Of a stretch of 64,000 bases of DNA, positions 45,190 to 53,810 are shown one piece after another. Positions within the stretch are counted from its first letter, which is position 1. Each line of letters begins with the position of its first letter. The stretch lies in assembly GCF_900312745.1 (NCBI RefSeq), contig NZ_OMPD01000008.1, forward strand, positions 1 through 64,000, given 5' to 3'. Source of the stretch: Aquimarina sp. AU58 (GTDB lineage: Bacteria; Bacteroidota; Bacteroidia; Flavobacteriales; Flavobacteriaceae). The notes under the pieces are model-generated. The model searched no databases. It had not been told where the DNA came from and saw nothing but the letters and a program-made list of their open reading frames with translations. The translations under genes and the position numbers were made by a program.

Positions 45190-46257
45190 ATGAAAAACAC
45201 AATTTCTCAAGCCTTGAAAATTAGTGAAGTAAGTGAGTCCAAAATTGGACAAGTAGATTTTGAAAATCTTAATTTCGGGAAAATTTTTACAGATCATATG
45301 TTTGTCTGTGATTATGTGAATGGAGAATGGCAAACTCCAGAAATTGTTCCTTATGGTCCGCTCACTATGGAACCTTCTGCTCGTGTTTTTCATTATGGGC
45401 AAGCAGTTTTTGAAGGGATGAAAGCGTATAAAGATGATAATGGAGATACTTTTTTATTCAGACCCGATGAAAACTTTAAACGTATTAATATATCTGCAGA
45501 ACGTTTGGCGATACCAGAATTTCCTGAAGACTACTTTTTCGAAGGTTTAAATGCCCTATTAAAATTAGATGATGAATGGATTAAGCCTGGTTACGGAAAT
45601 TCATTATACATACGCCCTTTTGTTATCGCAACTCAGGCAAGTGTTTCTGCTTCTGAAGCAGATGAATATAAGTTTATGATCATATGCTCACCTGCACAGT
45701 CCTATTATAGTGGAGATGTAAGTGTATTGGTTGCAGAAAAATTTAGTCGTTCTGCCAACGGAGGTTTTGGATATGCAAAAGCTGCCGGAAACTATGCAGG
45801 ACAATTTTATCCAACAAAACTAGCACAAGAACAAGGATACCAACAAGTGATCTGGACCGATGCTAGTACTCATGAATATATGGAAGAGGCAGGAACGATG
45901 AATGTATTCTTTAGAGTTAATGATACTTTGCTTACCGCTCCTGTTAGTGATAGAATTCTTGATGGGGTCACTCGTAAAAGTTTAATTACTATTGCCGAAA
46001 AAGAAGGTATTAAAGTAGATGTACGACCTGTTAAGGTTAGCGAAATTGTTGAAGCTGCAAAAAACGGAAGTTTAAAAGAAGTTTTTGGTGCAGGAACTGC
46101 CGCTGTGGTGAGTCCTGTAAAAGCTTTTGGGTATAAAGGAGAGCATTACGAAATCGAAAAGCAAGAAAATTCTTATGCTTCTTATTTCAAAAAAGCACTA
46201 ATGGATATTCAATACAATAAAGCCGAAGATACTTTTGGCTGGAGATATAAGGTGTAA
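45190..46257 (+). CDS. ilvE: branched-chain amino acid aminotransferase
   Basis: 355 residues, the length of the longer class IV branch (BCAT II type). The PLP lysine is in the GFGYAKAAGNYA segment, followed by GYQQVIWTD, EEAGTMNVFF and GVTRKS. It transfers amino groups to and from leucine, isoleucine and valine. It ends before a strong bidirectional terminator. Confidence 0.92.
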   Translation: MKNTISQALKISEVSESKIGQVDFENLNFGKIFTDHMFVCDYVNGEWQTPEIVPYGPLTMEPSARVFHYGQAVFEGMKAYKDDNGDTFLFRPDENFKRINISAERLAIPEFPEDYFFEGLNALLKLDDEWIKPGYGNSLYIRPFVIATQASVSASEADEYKFMIICSPAQSYYSGDVSVLVAEKFSRSANGGFGYAKAAGNYAGQFYPTKLAQEQGYQQVIWTDASTHEYMEEAGTMNVFFRVNDTLLTAPVSDRILDGVTRKSLITIAEKEGIKVDVRPVKVSEIVEAAKNGSLKEVFGAGTAAVVSPVKAFGYKGEHYEIEKQENSYASYFKKALMDIQYNKAEDTFGWRYKV

Positions 46258-46300
46258 TTTTTGAATTACGAATTCAGAATTACGAATCATTTCTAATAAT

Positions 46301-46335
46301 AAAACTCCCGAAAAATATTTTTCGGGAGTTTTTGT
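46301..46335. terminator. bidirectional terminator between ilvE and the MazG-like gene
   Basis: Arms of 16 bp (46301-46316 and 46317-46332) with AAAACTCCCGAAAAA on one side and its complement on the other, flanked by A and T runs. It serves both convergent genes. Confidence 0.85.
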
Positions 46336-46338
46336 TAT

Positions 46339-46725
46339 TTATCGATCTAAGATTTCTTTAATATTGGGTTTAAAGTAATTAGGCCCTTTAAGTACCTTAC
46401 CATCCTCTCTGTAAATAGGTTGCCCATCTTCGCCCAGTTTACTCATATTACTACGCTGGATTTCATTAAATACTTCTTCTATCTTATGCTGCATCCCATG
46501 CTCGATAATAGTACCACACAATATATATAGCATATCGCCCAAAGCATCTGCAACTTCTACCAAATCATTGTTTTGAGCAGCCTCAAAATATTCCTCATTC
46601 TCCTCTTTCATCAGGTTAAACCGAAGTGTATTTTTAGCTTCTCCCAAATCTGCTATAGGTTCGTTTTTATATCCTAGTTTAAAAGAGGTATGAAATTCTT
46701 GTACCGCAGCAATTTTATCTTTCAT
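46339..46725 (-). CDS. MazG-like nucleoside triphosphate pyrophosphohydrolase
   Basis: 128 residues of the all-alpha NTP pyrophosphatase superfamily. The metal-binding EENEEYFEA (E-E-x-x-E) and EVADALGDMLYI (E-x-x-D) motifs are intact. A C-terminal loop with RSNMSKLGEDGQPIYREDG-like sequence is also seen. It hydrolyses non-canonical nucleotides; the exact substrate is not known. Confidence 0.85.
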   Translation of the reverse strand: MKDKIAAVQEFHTSFKLGYKNEPIADLGEAKNTLRFNLMKEENEEYFEAAQNNDLVEVADALGDMLYILCGTIIEHGMQHKIEEVFNEIQRSNMSKLGEDGQPIYREDGKVLKGPNYFKPNIKEILDR

Positions 46726-46769
46726 CAGTATATTTTTATAGATTATCTTTGCCGTAAAAATAACAATTT

Positions 46770-46961
46770 ATGTTTAGTCAGGGCCAGTTAATATTTGCAG
46801 GATTTTTTGTCGTAGCATTTATCATCTTAATGATATTTAGCTATCGAAAAGATATCAAACTACATCGCAAATATTATAAGGGTAGTCTTTTTATTCTCAT
46901 TGGTTTTATTATCTTTATTTTGTTGCTTTTTGCGTTAAAGACGTATTTACAACCCGAGTAA
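46770..46961 (+). CDS. small two-segment membrane protein
   Basis: 63 residues with two hydrophobic segments (about 9-24 and 40-58) joined by a basic loop (SYRKDIKLHRKYYKG). The length and pattern suggest a real small membrane protein; no family is recognised. It lies just before the unusual protease modules but has no dyad of its own. Confidence 0.55.
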   Translation: MFSQGQLIFAGFFVVAFIILMIFSYRKDIKLHRKYYKGSLFILIGFIIFILLLFALKTYLQPE

Positions 46962-47065
46962 ACCACATTCACCCCTAGAATTCTGTCAAAATAGTTGCAT
47001 TTTGGTTACTACCCTATTGGTACGTAACCCATCTGTCGTTTGGTTTTTAAACCATTACGATAAAA

Positions 47066-47112
47066 TACCTTGTATTGGGTATGGATTGACGATCTCTTTT
47101 TTAAGAGTTTTG
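47066..47112 (+). promoter_or_regulatory. regulon dyad and -7 box of module 1
   Basis: TACCTTG-TA-TTGGGTA (47066-47081) is an inverted repeat in 7-2-7 geometry, as used by NarL-family regulators. Exactly 23 bases later GAGTTTTG (47105-47112), a weak TANNTTTG, follows. The start codon at 47133 is 20 bases on. A further TACC-CTATT-GGTA dyad lies at 47010-47022. The same arrangement is found before two other operons. Confidence 0.6.
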
Positions 47113-47132
47113 GAGTAACTAAATAAACCTAA

Positions 47133-48227
47133 ATGGAATATAACTTTCAACGTTTTGTTAATATGAATCATGTTATTCAACCTGAAAATTCATATTGGTG
47201 TTGGGCAGCCTGTGCAGAAAAAATGGTTCGAGGACTTAAGTCAAAATCAGAAATTGGCAACAGCAAATGTGAAATCGTATCATATTACAAAAACAACATT
47301 TTAACTTTAGATAATTCTTCTAACAATAATGATGGTGAACTAAATATTGATAGCTGTTGTAATAATTTTGGAGGTTTTTTTGATGAATGTAACATCGGAC
47401 TAAAAGACAAACATTTTATCAGAATTTTTAACCAAGTAGGATTTGAATGCAAAGAATCTCTAGAAATTGACAAACTTAAAAATATTGATTTCATAATTGA
47501 TCAATTGGAAGGAAATGATTCACCAATTATCCTAAAACTAAATACTTCTTTAGCACATATGGTTTTAATTAGTGGTTATGGAGAACGTAACAACTGTAAA
47601 TATGTTTTTGTAGGAGATCCTTCGCCTGGCTATGGAGAAAATTATGTTCGTTTTGATGTATTCCTAAATGAATACATAATGAATTCAAAAGTGGTTAAAT
47701 TTTGGACTTCAAAGGTTAAAAAAGTTGATATTAATGAAAAAAATATGGTTTTGGACTTAGATGTCCCTGATAATCCCGAAGAGTTTTCAAAAGTATTAAA
47801 TTCTAAAATTGATAGAATAAATGCTCTCAAATCTAATTTCAAAGTGAATATCTCATTCATTAAAGAAGGCTTAGAAATAGAAGAATCATCCCTAATTAAT
47901 GAAAATTATCAGAAATATTGGAAAGATTTGGATCCATTATCTGATAGTTTTTGTTTCAAAAAAGTTCCTATCAATTTCTATGAGGAACTAGATTTATTAG
48001 AAAAAATAAGAGAAAAAATTACTCATCGTGAAGAAATTAGTGATTTATATATTGTAAACTTCAACGACTTTTTCACAACTACAGTTATCAGAGAAAATTC
48101 AGGTTTAAAAGAAATAAAACCAATTATCTTTCCATCAAACTATAAACTTGACAGTTCTTGGCAGGAATATGAGAAGTTTTACTCGATTTTGCAGAACCAA
48201 CCAAAAGGAATGTTTTTTGAAGACTAA
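47133..48227 (+). CDS. papain-like cysteine protease of module 1
   Basis: 364 residues. The N-terminal domain shows the papain-like order Q16, C23 (QPENSYWCWAACAEKM), H142 in LAHMVLI and D162 in VGDPSPG. The pattern resembles the AvrRpt2/C70-type and C39-like cysteine proteases. No signal peptide or leader is present, so the protein is intracellular or exported by another route. The C-terminal half (about 180-364) is helical, with no known domain. It is the first gene of a four-gene operon. The role in that operon (processing, toxin or regulated proteolysis) is unknown. Confidence 0.7.
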   Translation: MEYNFQRFVNMNHVIQPENSYWCWAACAEKMVRGLKSKSEIGNSKCEIVSYYKNNILTLDNSSNNNDGELNIDSCCNNFGGFFDECNIGLKDKHFIRIFNQVGFECKESLEIDKLKNIDFIIDQLEGNDSPIILKLNTSLAHMVLISGYGERNNCKYVFVGDPSPGYGENYVRFDVFLNEYIMNSKVVKFWTSKVKKVDINEKNMVLDLDVPDNPEEFSKVLNSKIDRINALKSNFKVNISFIKEGLEIEESSLINENYQKYWKDLDPLSDSFCFKKVPINFYEELDLLEKIREKITHREEISDLYIVNFNDFFTTTVIRENSGLKEIKPIIFPSNYKLDSSWQEYEKFYSILQNQPKGMFFED

Positions 48228-48251
48228 ATAATTAAACAAACAATCAAAATT

Positions 48252-48830
48252 ATGGCACATGAAAATCTAAAATTTGTAATTCGCTTAGAAGACTTAAATA
48301 TTTGGCAACCTGTTTTTGGTTCTCAAGATTTTGGAACTTTTTACATGATATATATTAAAATTAAAAGTATAAAAGAAATTTCTGGTCATGGTGGCGGTTC
48401 TTTTTTCTTATATAATTGTGATTTCAAATTACAGAATTATAGAGGAGCAATTACTATGGGATTATCCGGATCACCTGACATGAAAATTGAAAATAGCGTT
48501 GAAGGAGTTGATGCTTTTTTAAACGTTTCAGTTTCTCCATTTCACATTAACAATGAAATACTTAATGAAAATATTATTCTTAATACTCCTTTGGAAGTAG
48601 GTATGACTTTACAGACTAATTTTACTTTAAACGCGCCACCTCAACATCTTTTTGACCCTAGTAACCCTGATAAATCAGTATATTTAAATCCTTATCGTCT
48701 AGTAAGAGATGGAGAGGCTTATTCCGAAATATCGACTAGAAAACTAGGATCTAATGTCCCTTTTCCTATTCCGAAAGACATTGGTTGTGAATTTGGGCCT
48801 TGTATACCAGATCGATCTATTATTAAATAA
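48252..48830 (+). CDS. module 1 partner protein, unknown family
   Basis: 192 residues, soluble, beta-rich, no signal peptide. It shares several short motifs with the partner of module 2: GSQDFGTFYMIY versus ASQSYGTFYAVF, KLQNYRGAITM versus KLVNYKGNINM, and LVRDGEAY versus YLRDGENM. The two are therefore paralogs in the same position. It lies 24 bases after the protease and 9 bases before the kinase. An inhibitor, immunity or sensor-binding role fits the position, but nothing in the sequence proves it. Confidence 0.6.
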   Translation: MAHENLKFVIRLEDLNIWQPVFGSQDFGTFYMIYIKIKSIKEISGHGGGSFFLYNCDFKLQNYRGAITMGLSGSPDMKIENSVEGVDAFLNVSVSPFHINNEILNENIILNTPLEVGMTLQTNFTLNAPPQHLFDPSNPDKSVYLNPYRLVRDGEAYSEISTRKLGSNVPFPIPKDIGCEFGPCIPDRSIIK

Positions 48831-48839
48831 ACTAACAAC

Positions 48840-50720
48840 TTGAAAAAAATTTTATTTATACTTTTTCTATTCTCTATTTCATTAAATGCAAATGAAATGG
48901 AGATTTTTTTCAATTATACTAATAGTGGTGATTATAAAAACGCAAGAATTCTATTAAATGAATTAAAAAATGGAGAACTAAAAACAGAATTAAATATATT
49001 TCTGAATATCATACATCTAGGAGTTTTTCCAAAAAATTATGAAAAAACAAATCAAGAAAACCCTATTTCTCTTCTAAATAATATTTCGACATTAAATAGT
49101 GGCTTATACTTTTACTTAAAATTAGGTAATGAAACATCAGCTTTTAAAGCATTAAAAAAAAGCTTAGAAATCGCAAAAAAAAGAAATGATAAATTATTAA
49201 TTCGTGAATCAATTAAATTTATTCTAGAAATCTATCAAAGATTTAATATAATGATTGACGATACATCTTATAAATATTTTATAAAAGAATATAAGAATAA
49301 TGCTTTAAACAAATTAGATGAACAGACTCATACATTCTATGAATATCGTATCACACAAAGATATTTTTATAAGACCCCGGAAATAATCCAAAATTTCTAT
49401 AAGAAAGCAAATAAGGTTATTAATAAAGACAGTCCAAGCTTTTTGAAAGCTAGGCTACAGTTAACAAACTCTGCTTATCATCAACTCGTAACTAAAAATA
49501 TTGACAGCAGCCTAATTTACTTATCTAGTTCTATTAAAATACTTAACACTTTAGACGGTTATTTTGAAAATGAACGTCTTAAAGCAGCCACAATAAATAA
49601 CGCTGTTTTGCAATTTGAAAAAGGACTATTAAAAAAAAGTGAAGTTTTATTTAATAATATTGCTATAACAAAAGATGATTACTTGTTTCAATTACTAAAA
49701 ACGTATGTTCATTTTTGGAAACATAAGATATATAAAACTAAAGGTGATTCTACAAAAAGTCTTTATTTTTATAATAAGTATTTAATTAATGAGTTACGAA
49801 ACAATCAAGCAAAAAACCTACAAATTGTTTCCGAATTTGAAACAAAATATCAAACCGCAGAAAAAGAGAAAGAAATAGTCCAGCTATTAAACACTAACCT
49901 TAAAACCGAAGCTAGCAGAGTAAAAAACAGAAACCTCTTAATAGGTTCACTTTCTCTTATCCTGGTGGGTTCAATATTTGTATTTCTTGTGTACAAAAAC
50001 ACCAAACGCAAACAACGTATCGCAGAACAAGAACGGGAAATACAGATTCAAAAAACGGAGAAATTGCTTAAAGAACAAGAGCTCACTGCTATTGATGCTA
50101 TGATCTCTGGGCAAGAAAAAGAACGGCAACGCCTGGCCAATGAACTACATGATAATCTAGGAAGTACACTCGCAACAGTAAAACTTCATTTTCAACATTT
50201 GCAACATAATAGGGACAACCCGAAAGTTGAACATGTAGAAGAATTATATACCAAAACGAATGCACTATTAGATGAAGCCTATCAAAAAGTACGCACTATC
50301 GCTCATGAGAAAAATAGTGGAGTTATGGCTAATCAGGGATTACTACCTGCGGTTAAAAAACTCGGTAAAAAAGTGTCTAATGGCGATGGTTTACATATCG
50401 AAGTACAGGGTTATGGGTTACAAGAGCGATTGGATAATACTTTAGAAATATCGATCTTTAGGATGATACAGGAACTAATTACCAATACTATTAAACATGC
50501 CGCCGCATCAGAAATCCATATCTCTTTAACCAATCATGATTCTCTTTTAAATATCATTATAGAGGATAATGGTAAAGGTTTTGATGCCAAAGTACTGCCT
50601 AAAAAAGAGGGAATGGGGCTAAGAAACATCGAAAAACGAGTAGAACACCTTCAAGGAACTTTTGAGATTGATTCTACTATAGGAAAAGGAACTAATATCA
50701 TTATAAATATACCCATATGA
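48840..50720 (+). CDS. TPR-like sensor histidine kinase of module 1
   Basis: 626 residues. The start is a TTG (48840) giving the signal sequence MKKILFILFLFSIS. The region to about 345 is helical, TPR-like and probably periplasmic. A membrane segment follows at about 366-386 (LIGSLSLILVGSIFVFLVY), then a coiled coil and a HisKA_3 domain with phospho-acceptor H437 in ERQRLANELHDNLGS. The ATPase domain has N-box NTIKHAAA, DNGKGFD and GMGLRNIEKR. It would sense a periplasmic signal and phosphorylate the downstream regulator, whose start overlaps its end by 4 bases. Confidence 0.85.
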   Translation: MKKILFILFLFSISLNANEMEIFFNYTNSGDYKNARILLNELKNGELKTELNIFLNIIHLGVFPKNYEKTNQENPISLLNNISTLNSGLYFYLKLGNETSAFKALKKSLEIAKKRNDKLLIRESIKFILEIYQRFNIMIDDTSYKYFIKEYKNNALNKLDEQTHTFYEYRITQRYFYKTPEIIQNFYKKANKVINKDSPSFLKARLQLTNSAYHQLVTKNIDSSLIYLSSSIKILNTLDGYFENERLKAATINNAVLQFEKGLLKKSEVLFNNIAITKDDYLFQLLKTYVHFWKHKIYKTKGDSTKSLYFYNKYLINELRNNQAKNLQIVSEFETKYQTAEKEKEIVQLLNTNLKTEASRVKNRNLLIGSLSLILVGSIFVFLVYKNTKRKQRIAEQEREIQIQKTEKLLKEQELTAIDAMISGQEKERQRLANELHDNLGSTLATVKLHFQHLQHNRDNPKVEHVEELYTKTNALLDEAYQKVRTIAHEKNSGVMANQGLLPAVKKLGKKVSNGDGLHIEVQGYGLQERLDNTLEISIFRMIQELITNTIKHAAASEIHISLTNHDSLLNIIIEDNGKGFDAKVLPKKEGMGLRNIEKRVEHLQGTFEIDSTIGKGTNIIINIPI

Positions 50721-51343
50721 TCACAGTAGCTATTGCAGAAGACCACCAATCTCTTATCGATGGTGTAGAACTTCTTCTTCGGTATGAAGAAGAAATTAGT
50801 ATTGTTGGTATGGCAAATGATGGAGAAAAGTTACTTAATATTGTAAGAAGAAAACAGCCCAAAGTTGTGCTTACCGATATCAGAATGCCAAAAATTGATG
50901 GTATCGCAGCCACCAAAATCATAAAAAAAGAATTTCCTCATACCAAAATTATTGCCTTTTCTATGTTTGACCAGGAAGATGCTGTTCGACAAATGATCGA
51001 CGCAGGAGCTTCTGGATATTTACTTAAAAACTCACCCCTGGAAGAAGTATTAACAGCTATACAACATGTAGCAAAAGGAGAGACTTATTTTGATGCTGAT
51101 ATTGACCCATCACTCTTTTCTAAAGATGCTAAACAAGCTCCTAAAAAGCAACTGTTATCAAAAAGTGAACGGGAAATCCTAAAACTTATCGGGCAAGGAA
51201 AAACCTCATCAGAGATCGCTGCTATTCGTTTTAATTCTGTATCTACTGTAGAGACACATCGTAAAAATATAATTCGCAAATTAGGTCTACACGGCAAAGG
51301 AGAATTATTGCGCTATGCCATTGAGAAAAAGTATGATTTTTGA
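50717..51343 (+). CDS. NarL/LuxR-type response regulator of module 1
   Basis: 208 residues. The receiver domain has acidic pocket EDH (8-10), phospho-acceptor D54 (VLTDIRMPKIDG) and K104-like ending. The C-terminal GerE helix-turn-helix is at about 145-205 (KTSSEIAAIRFNSVSTVETHRKNIIRKLGLHGKGELL in parts). Such regulators bind inverted heptamers, which fits the TACC dyads before the three operons. It is the only intact regulator of the locus and may serve both kinases. Confidence 0.9.
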   Translation: MITVAIAEDHQSLIDGVELLLRYEEEISIVGMANDGEKLLNIVRRKQPKVVLTDIRMPKIDGIAATKIIKKEFPHTKIIAFSMFDQEDAVRQMIDAGASGYLLKNSPLEEVLTAIQHVAKGETYFDADIDPSLFSKDAKQAPKKQLLSKSEREILKLIGQGKTSSEIAAIRFNSVSTVETHRKNIIRKLGLHGKGELLRYAIEKKYDF

Positions 51344-51544
51344 AATATTTTAATTAGTTACATTTTAAAATACTTAAACAAATCTATTTTCTATTAATTA
51401 TACTATCATTTATATATATTATGTGAATGTGCCCCCCCTTATTCCTCAATCCACTTACACGACTTTCTATCACATATTACGAGTTAAAAACATAAAATTT
51501 TATTAACACTAAACCACTTACCCTTACACTTACCTATACATAAA

Positions 51545-51591
51545 TACCGTGTATTGGGTATGGCTTAACCTTCTTTTTTTGATGAGATTTG
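51545..51591 (+). promoter_or_regulatory. regulon dyad and -7 box of module 2
   Basis: TACCGTG-TA-TTGGGTA (51545-51560), 7-2-7 geometry, followed after exactly 23 bases by GAGATTTG (51584-51591). The start codon is at 51623. Differs from the module 1 dyad at one base of sixteen. Confidence 0.65.
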
Positions 51592-51622
51592 ATTTAACTA
51601 AATAACCAAAATCAAAGAAATC

Positions 51623-53131
51623 ATGCAAAAAAACAAACCCGAGTATTCTCATAAATATAATGGGAAAAACATTGAATTTAGAGCTATTGAGGATGCTTTA
51701 TGTGTAAAAACATATCCAACTACAGATAAAGGTATTTCTTTTATTAAAACACTAAGAGTAGATGGTATTGAAGGCATACATAAAAACTTTACTGTTCCTG
51801 AAGAAAATATTCAAATCTATAAAGTAGTTAAGCATAAAAGAGAAAAACTTATTGAAACGCTTTCAAGCTATTATGGTGTAGAAAATGTCAATAAGGTTTA
51901 TGTAAGTGGTACTGATATTTTTTATGGAACAGGTAAACTTATCCTTATTCCTAAAGTCAAAATGAGTGATCGCGCTATTGAAAAAAAATGTGAAGGAATA
52001 GTAGTAGATAAATTCAAAGGTGTTTACCTTATTGATTACCTAAATGATACCATCGCAGATATTAAATGTGGAGAATTAACAAACGAATCTTGGATAGAAC
52101 ATGTCGAAAAAAACTTTTATACAGATCAACAGATTCCCGATCACCCGCTAAGAGTTTGTGATCATCCAGATACTACAATTCCACTCCCAAAACAAAAAGC
52201 ATATGACATCACACAAACCTTTGAAGCTCATAAAAAATTCGAAGGAAATCCTGATATTAAAATCGCTATACTAGATTCTGGCGTAGATATCAATCATCCA
52301 GATCTTAAATCACAAACCATAAAAAAAGCCTGTTGGGATTTCATTCGAGATTCTACTCATCAAATTCCTCTAAGAGTTGATGCTCATGGGACTTTATGTG
52401 CTGGATTAGCCGTTGCAAAAAAAAACAGCTCTATTGGTGTAGACGGCGTAGGAAAAGGGTGTTCTTTAATCAGTTACAGAATAGGCATGAACGATTACTC
52501 TATTCCCGTACAATTCAGAGTTAATATTTATTTGACCATTAAAGCAATTTTAAAAGCTGGGTTAAATGCAAAAGCAGATGTCATCAATTGTTCCTGGAGT
52601 TTAAATCAGCCGTTCAAAACAATGGAATACGCTATCAAAAAAGTATCAAAAACTATCTCCAATCCCAAAGGTTCTATAATTGTTTGTTCTGCTGGCAATA
52701 ACGGTAGTAAAGTCAAATTTCCTGGTTCTTTAAAAAGTGTCATCACTGTTAGCTCTGTTACTGAAAACAAAATTCCTTTACATTCGGGAAATAGTAATAC
52801 TCCTTCAAACTACGGAAAAAACGTTGATATTGCGGCTCCTGGAATAAACTTGGTCACAACCGATATACTTTGTTCTTATGGTATCTCGGGATCAATACAC
52901 AATAATCATAATTACTATACTCAATTTGGTGCTACATCTGGAGCAGCACCTCAAGTAGCGGGGTGTGTCGCATTAATGCTTAGTGTTAACCCTTCTTTAA
53001 AGTTTTCAAAAATTAAAAAAATATTAAAAAAAACCGCTACAGAATTTTCTGAAAAGCAAGATCACCATTATGGCGCAGGAGTTTTAAATGTTCTTAATGC
53101 TGTTGAAGAGGCTAAAAAAAGAAATCTGTAA
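51623..53131 (+). CDS. subtilisin-like serine protease of module 2
   Basis: 502 residues. The S8 catalytic triad is intact: D218 (AILDSGVDINHPD), H255 (DAHGTLCAG), oxyanion N359 (SAGNNG) and S439 (GATSGAAPQVAG). The N-terminal 200 residues resemble a prodomain of fervidolysin type, but no signal peptide precedes it. This argues for a cytoplasmic or non-Sec exported enzyme. It occupies the position that the cysteine protease has in module 1. The protein ends at a stop that overlaps no other gene; the partner begins 28 bases later. Confidence 0.88.
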   Translation: MQKNKPEYSHKYNGKNIEFRAIEDALCVKTYPTTDKGISFIKTLRVDGIEGIHKNFTVPEENIQIYKVVKHKREKLIETLSSYYGVENVNKVYVSGTDIFYGTGKLILIPKVKMSDRAIEKKCEGIVVDKFKGVYLIDYLNDTIADIKCGELTNESWIEHVEKNFYTDQQIPDHPLRVCDHPDTTIPLPKQKAYDITQTFEAHKKFEGNPDIKIAILDSGVDINHPDLKSQTIKKACWDFIRDSTHQIPLRVDAHGTLCAGLAVAKKNSSIGVDGVGKGCSLISYRIGMNDYSIPVQFRVNIYLTIKAILKAGLNAKADVINCSWSLNQPFKTMEYAIKKVSKTISNPKGSIIVCSAGNNGSKVKFPGSLKSVITVSSVTENKIPLHSGNSNTPSNYGKNVDIAAPGINLVTTDILCSYGISGSIHNNHNYYTQFGATSGAAPQVAGCVALMLSVNPSLKFSKIKKILKKTATEFSEKQDHHYGAGVLNVLNAVEEAKKRNL

Positions 53132-53159
53132 ATTTTTATTCACTATAAAACCTTTAGAT

Positions 53160-53810
53160 ATGATAGATTATACTTCTAACATTAGTTTAACTCCAGAAGA
53201 CAACAATCGTTTTCAAAGCATTTATGCCAGTCAATCTTATGGAACATTTTATGCCGTATTTGCAAGATTTACTGTACATGATATTATAACATCTGATCAT
53301 CAAGTTGTTCCCAACAAAAAATTATTAGAACAAATTGAACTAAAATTGGTAAATTACAAAGGCAATATTAATATGGCTTTTGCAAAAAAATCAGAAATTG
53401 ACGAAGACTCCCTTGAAAAAACAACTAGCGGTAATGAAATCAAAACCTTTTTATTAAAAATTAATATAAAAGGAGCCGTTGGAGATAACATAGGGCTCAT
53501 TGATGTTCTATATTTTGAAGAACCGCTCATTATTGAGAATGATACATATTTTACAGTGATTAGAGAATTATTGACTCTCTCTGGAAAAACCAAAGAAGAG
53601 TTTAATAAGCCAGAAGAAAACTCTCCTTTTGTTAATCATATTTTTGATGAAGAATTTTATCTTAGAGATGGAGAAAATATGGAACGAAAAAAAGAAGATA
53701 GTTCTTTTTTTAATCACAATATTAATAACACAAATTTTAAGACCCTTATAGATTTAAATTGGCCAGGAAAAATATGTGTGAGAGGTTCTAGTAAAATAAA
53801 AACTATTTGA
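53160..53810 (+). CDS. module 2 partner protein, paralog of 48252-48830
   Basis: 216 residues from ATG 53160 (MIDYTSNISL); a longer frame from 53088 lies inside the protease gene and is not supported. Shares the SQ-x-x-GTFY, NYKG-x-I-x-M and LRDGE motifs with the module 1 partner, but is otherwise divergent with an extra C-terminal part. No signal peptide or membrane segment. The stop overlaps the kinase start (TTGA), so the two are coupled. Confidence 0.6.
   Translation: MIDYTSNISLTPEDNNRFQSIYASQSYGTFYAVFARFTVHDIITSDHQVVPNKKLLEQIELKLVNYKGNINMAFAKKSEIDEDSLEKTTSGNEIKTFLLKINIKGAVGDNIGLIDVLYFEEPLIIENDTYFTVIRELLTLSGKTKEEFNKPEENSPFVNHIFDEEFYLRDGENMERKKEDSSFFNHNINNTNFKTLIDLNWPGKICVRGSSKIKTI

Noticed and set aside
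46261..46290. Short repeat GAATTACGAA occurring twice after ilvE
   Set aside because: Two copies only, 14 bases apart, in a non-coding spacer; no larger repeat family or mobile element is evident.
46770..46961. Toxin of a type I toxin-antitoxin pair
   Set aside because: Two membrane segments and a long basic loop do not fit known small toxins, and no antisense RNA signal was seen.
53088..53159. Upstream extension of the module 2 partner gene
   Set aside because: The extra 24 residues lie mostly inside the protease gene in another frame; ATG 53160 gives a start like that of the paralog.
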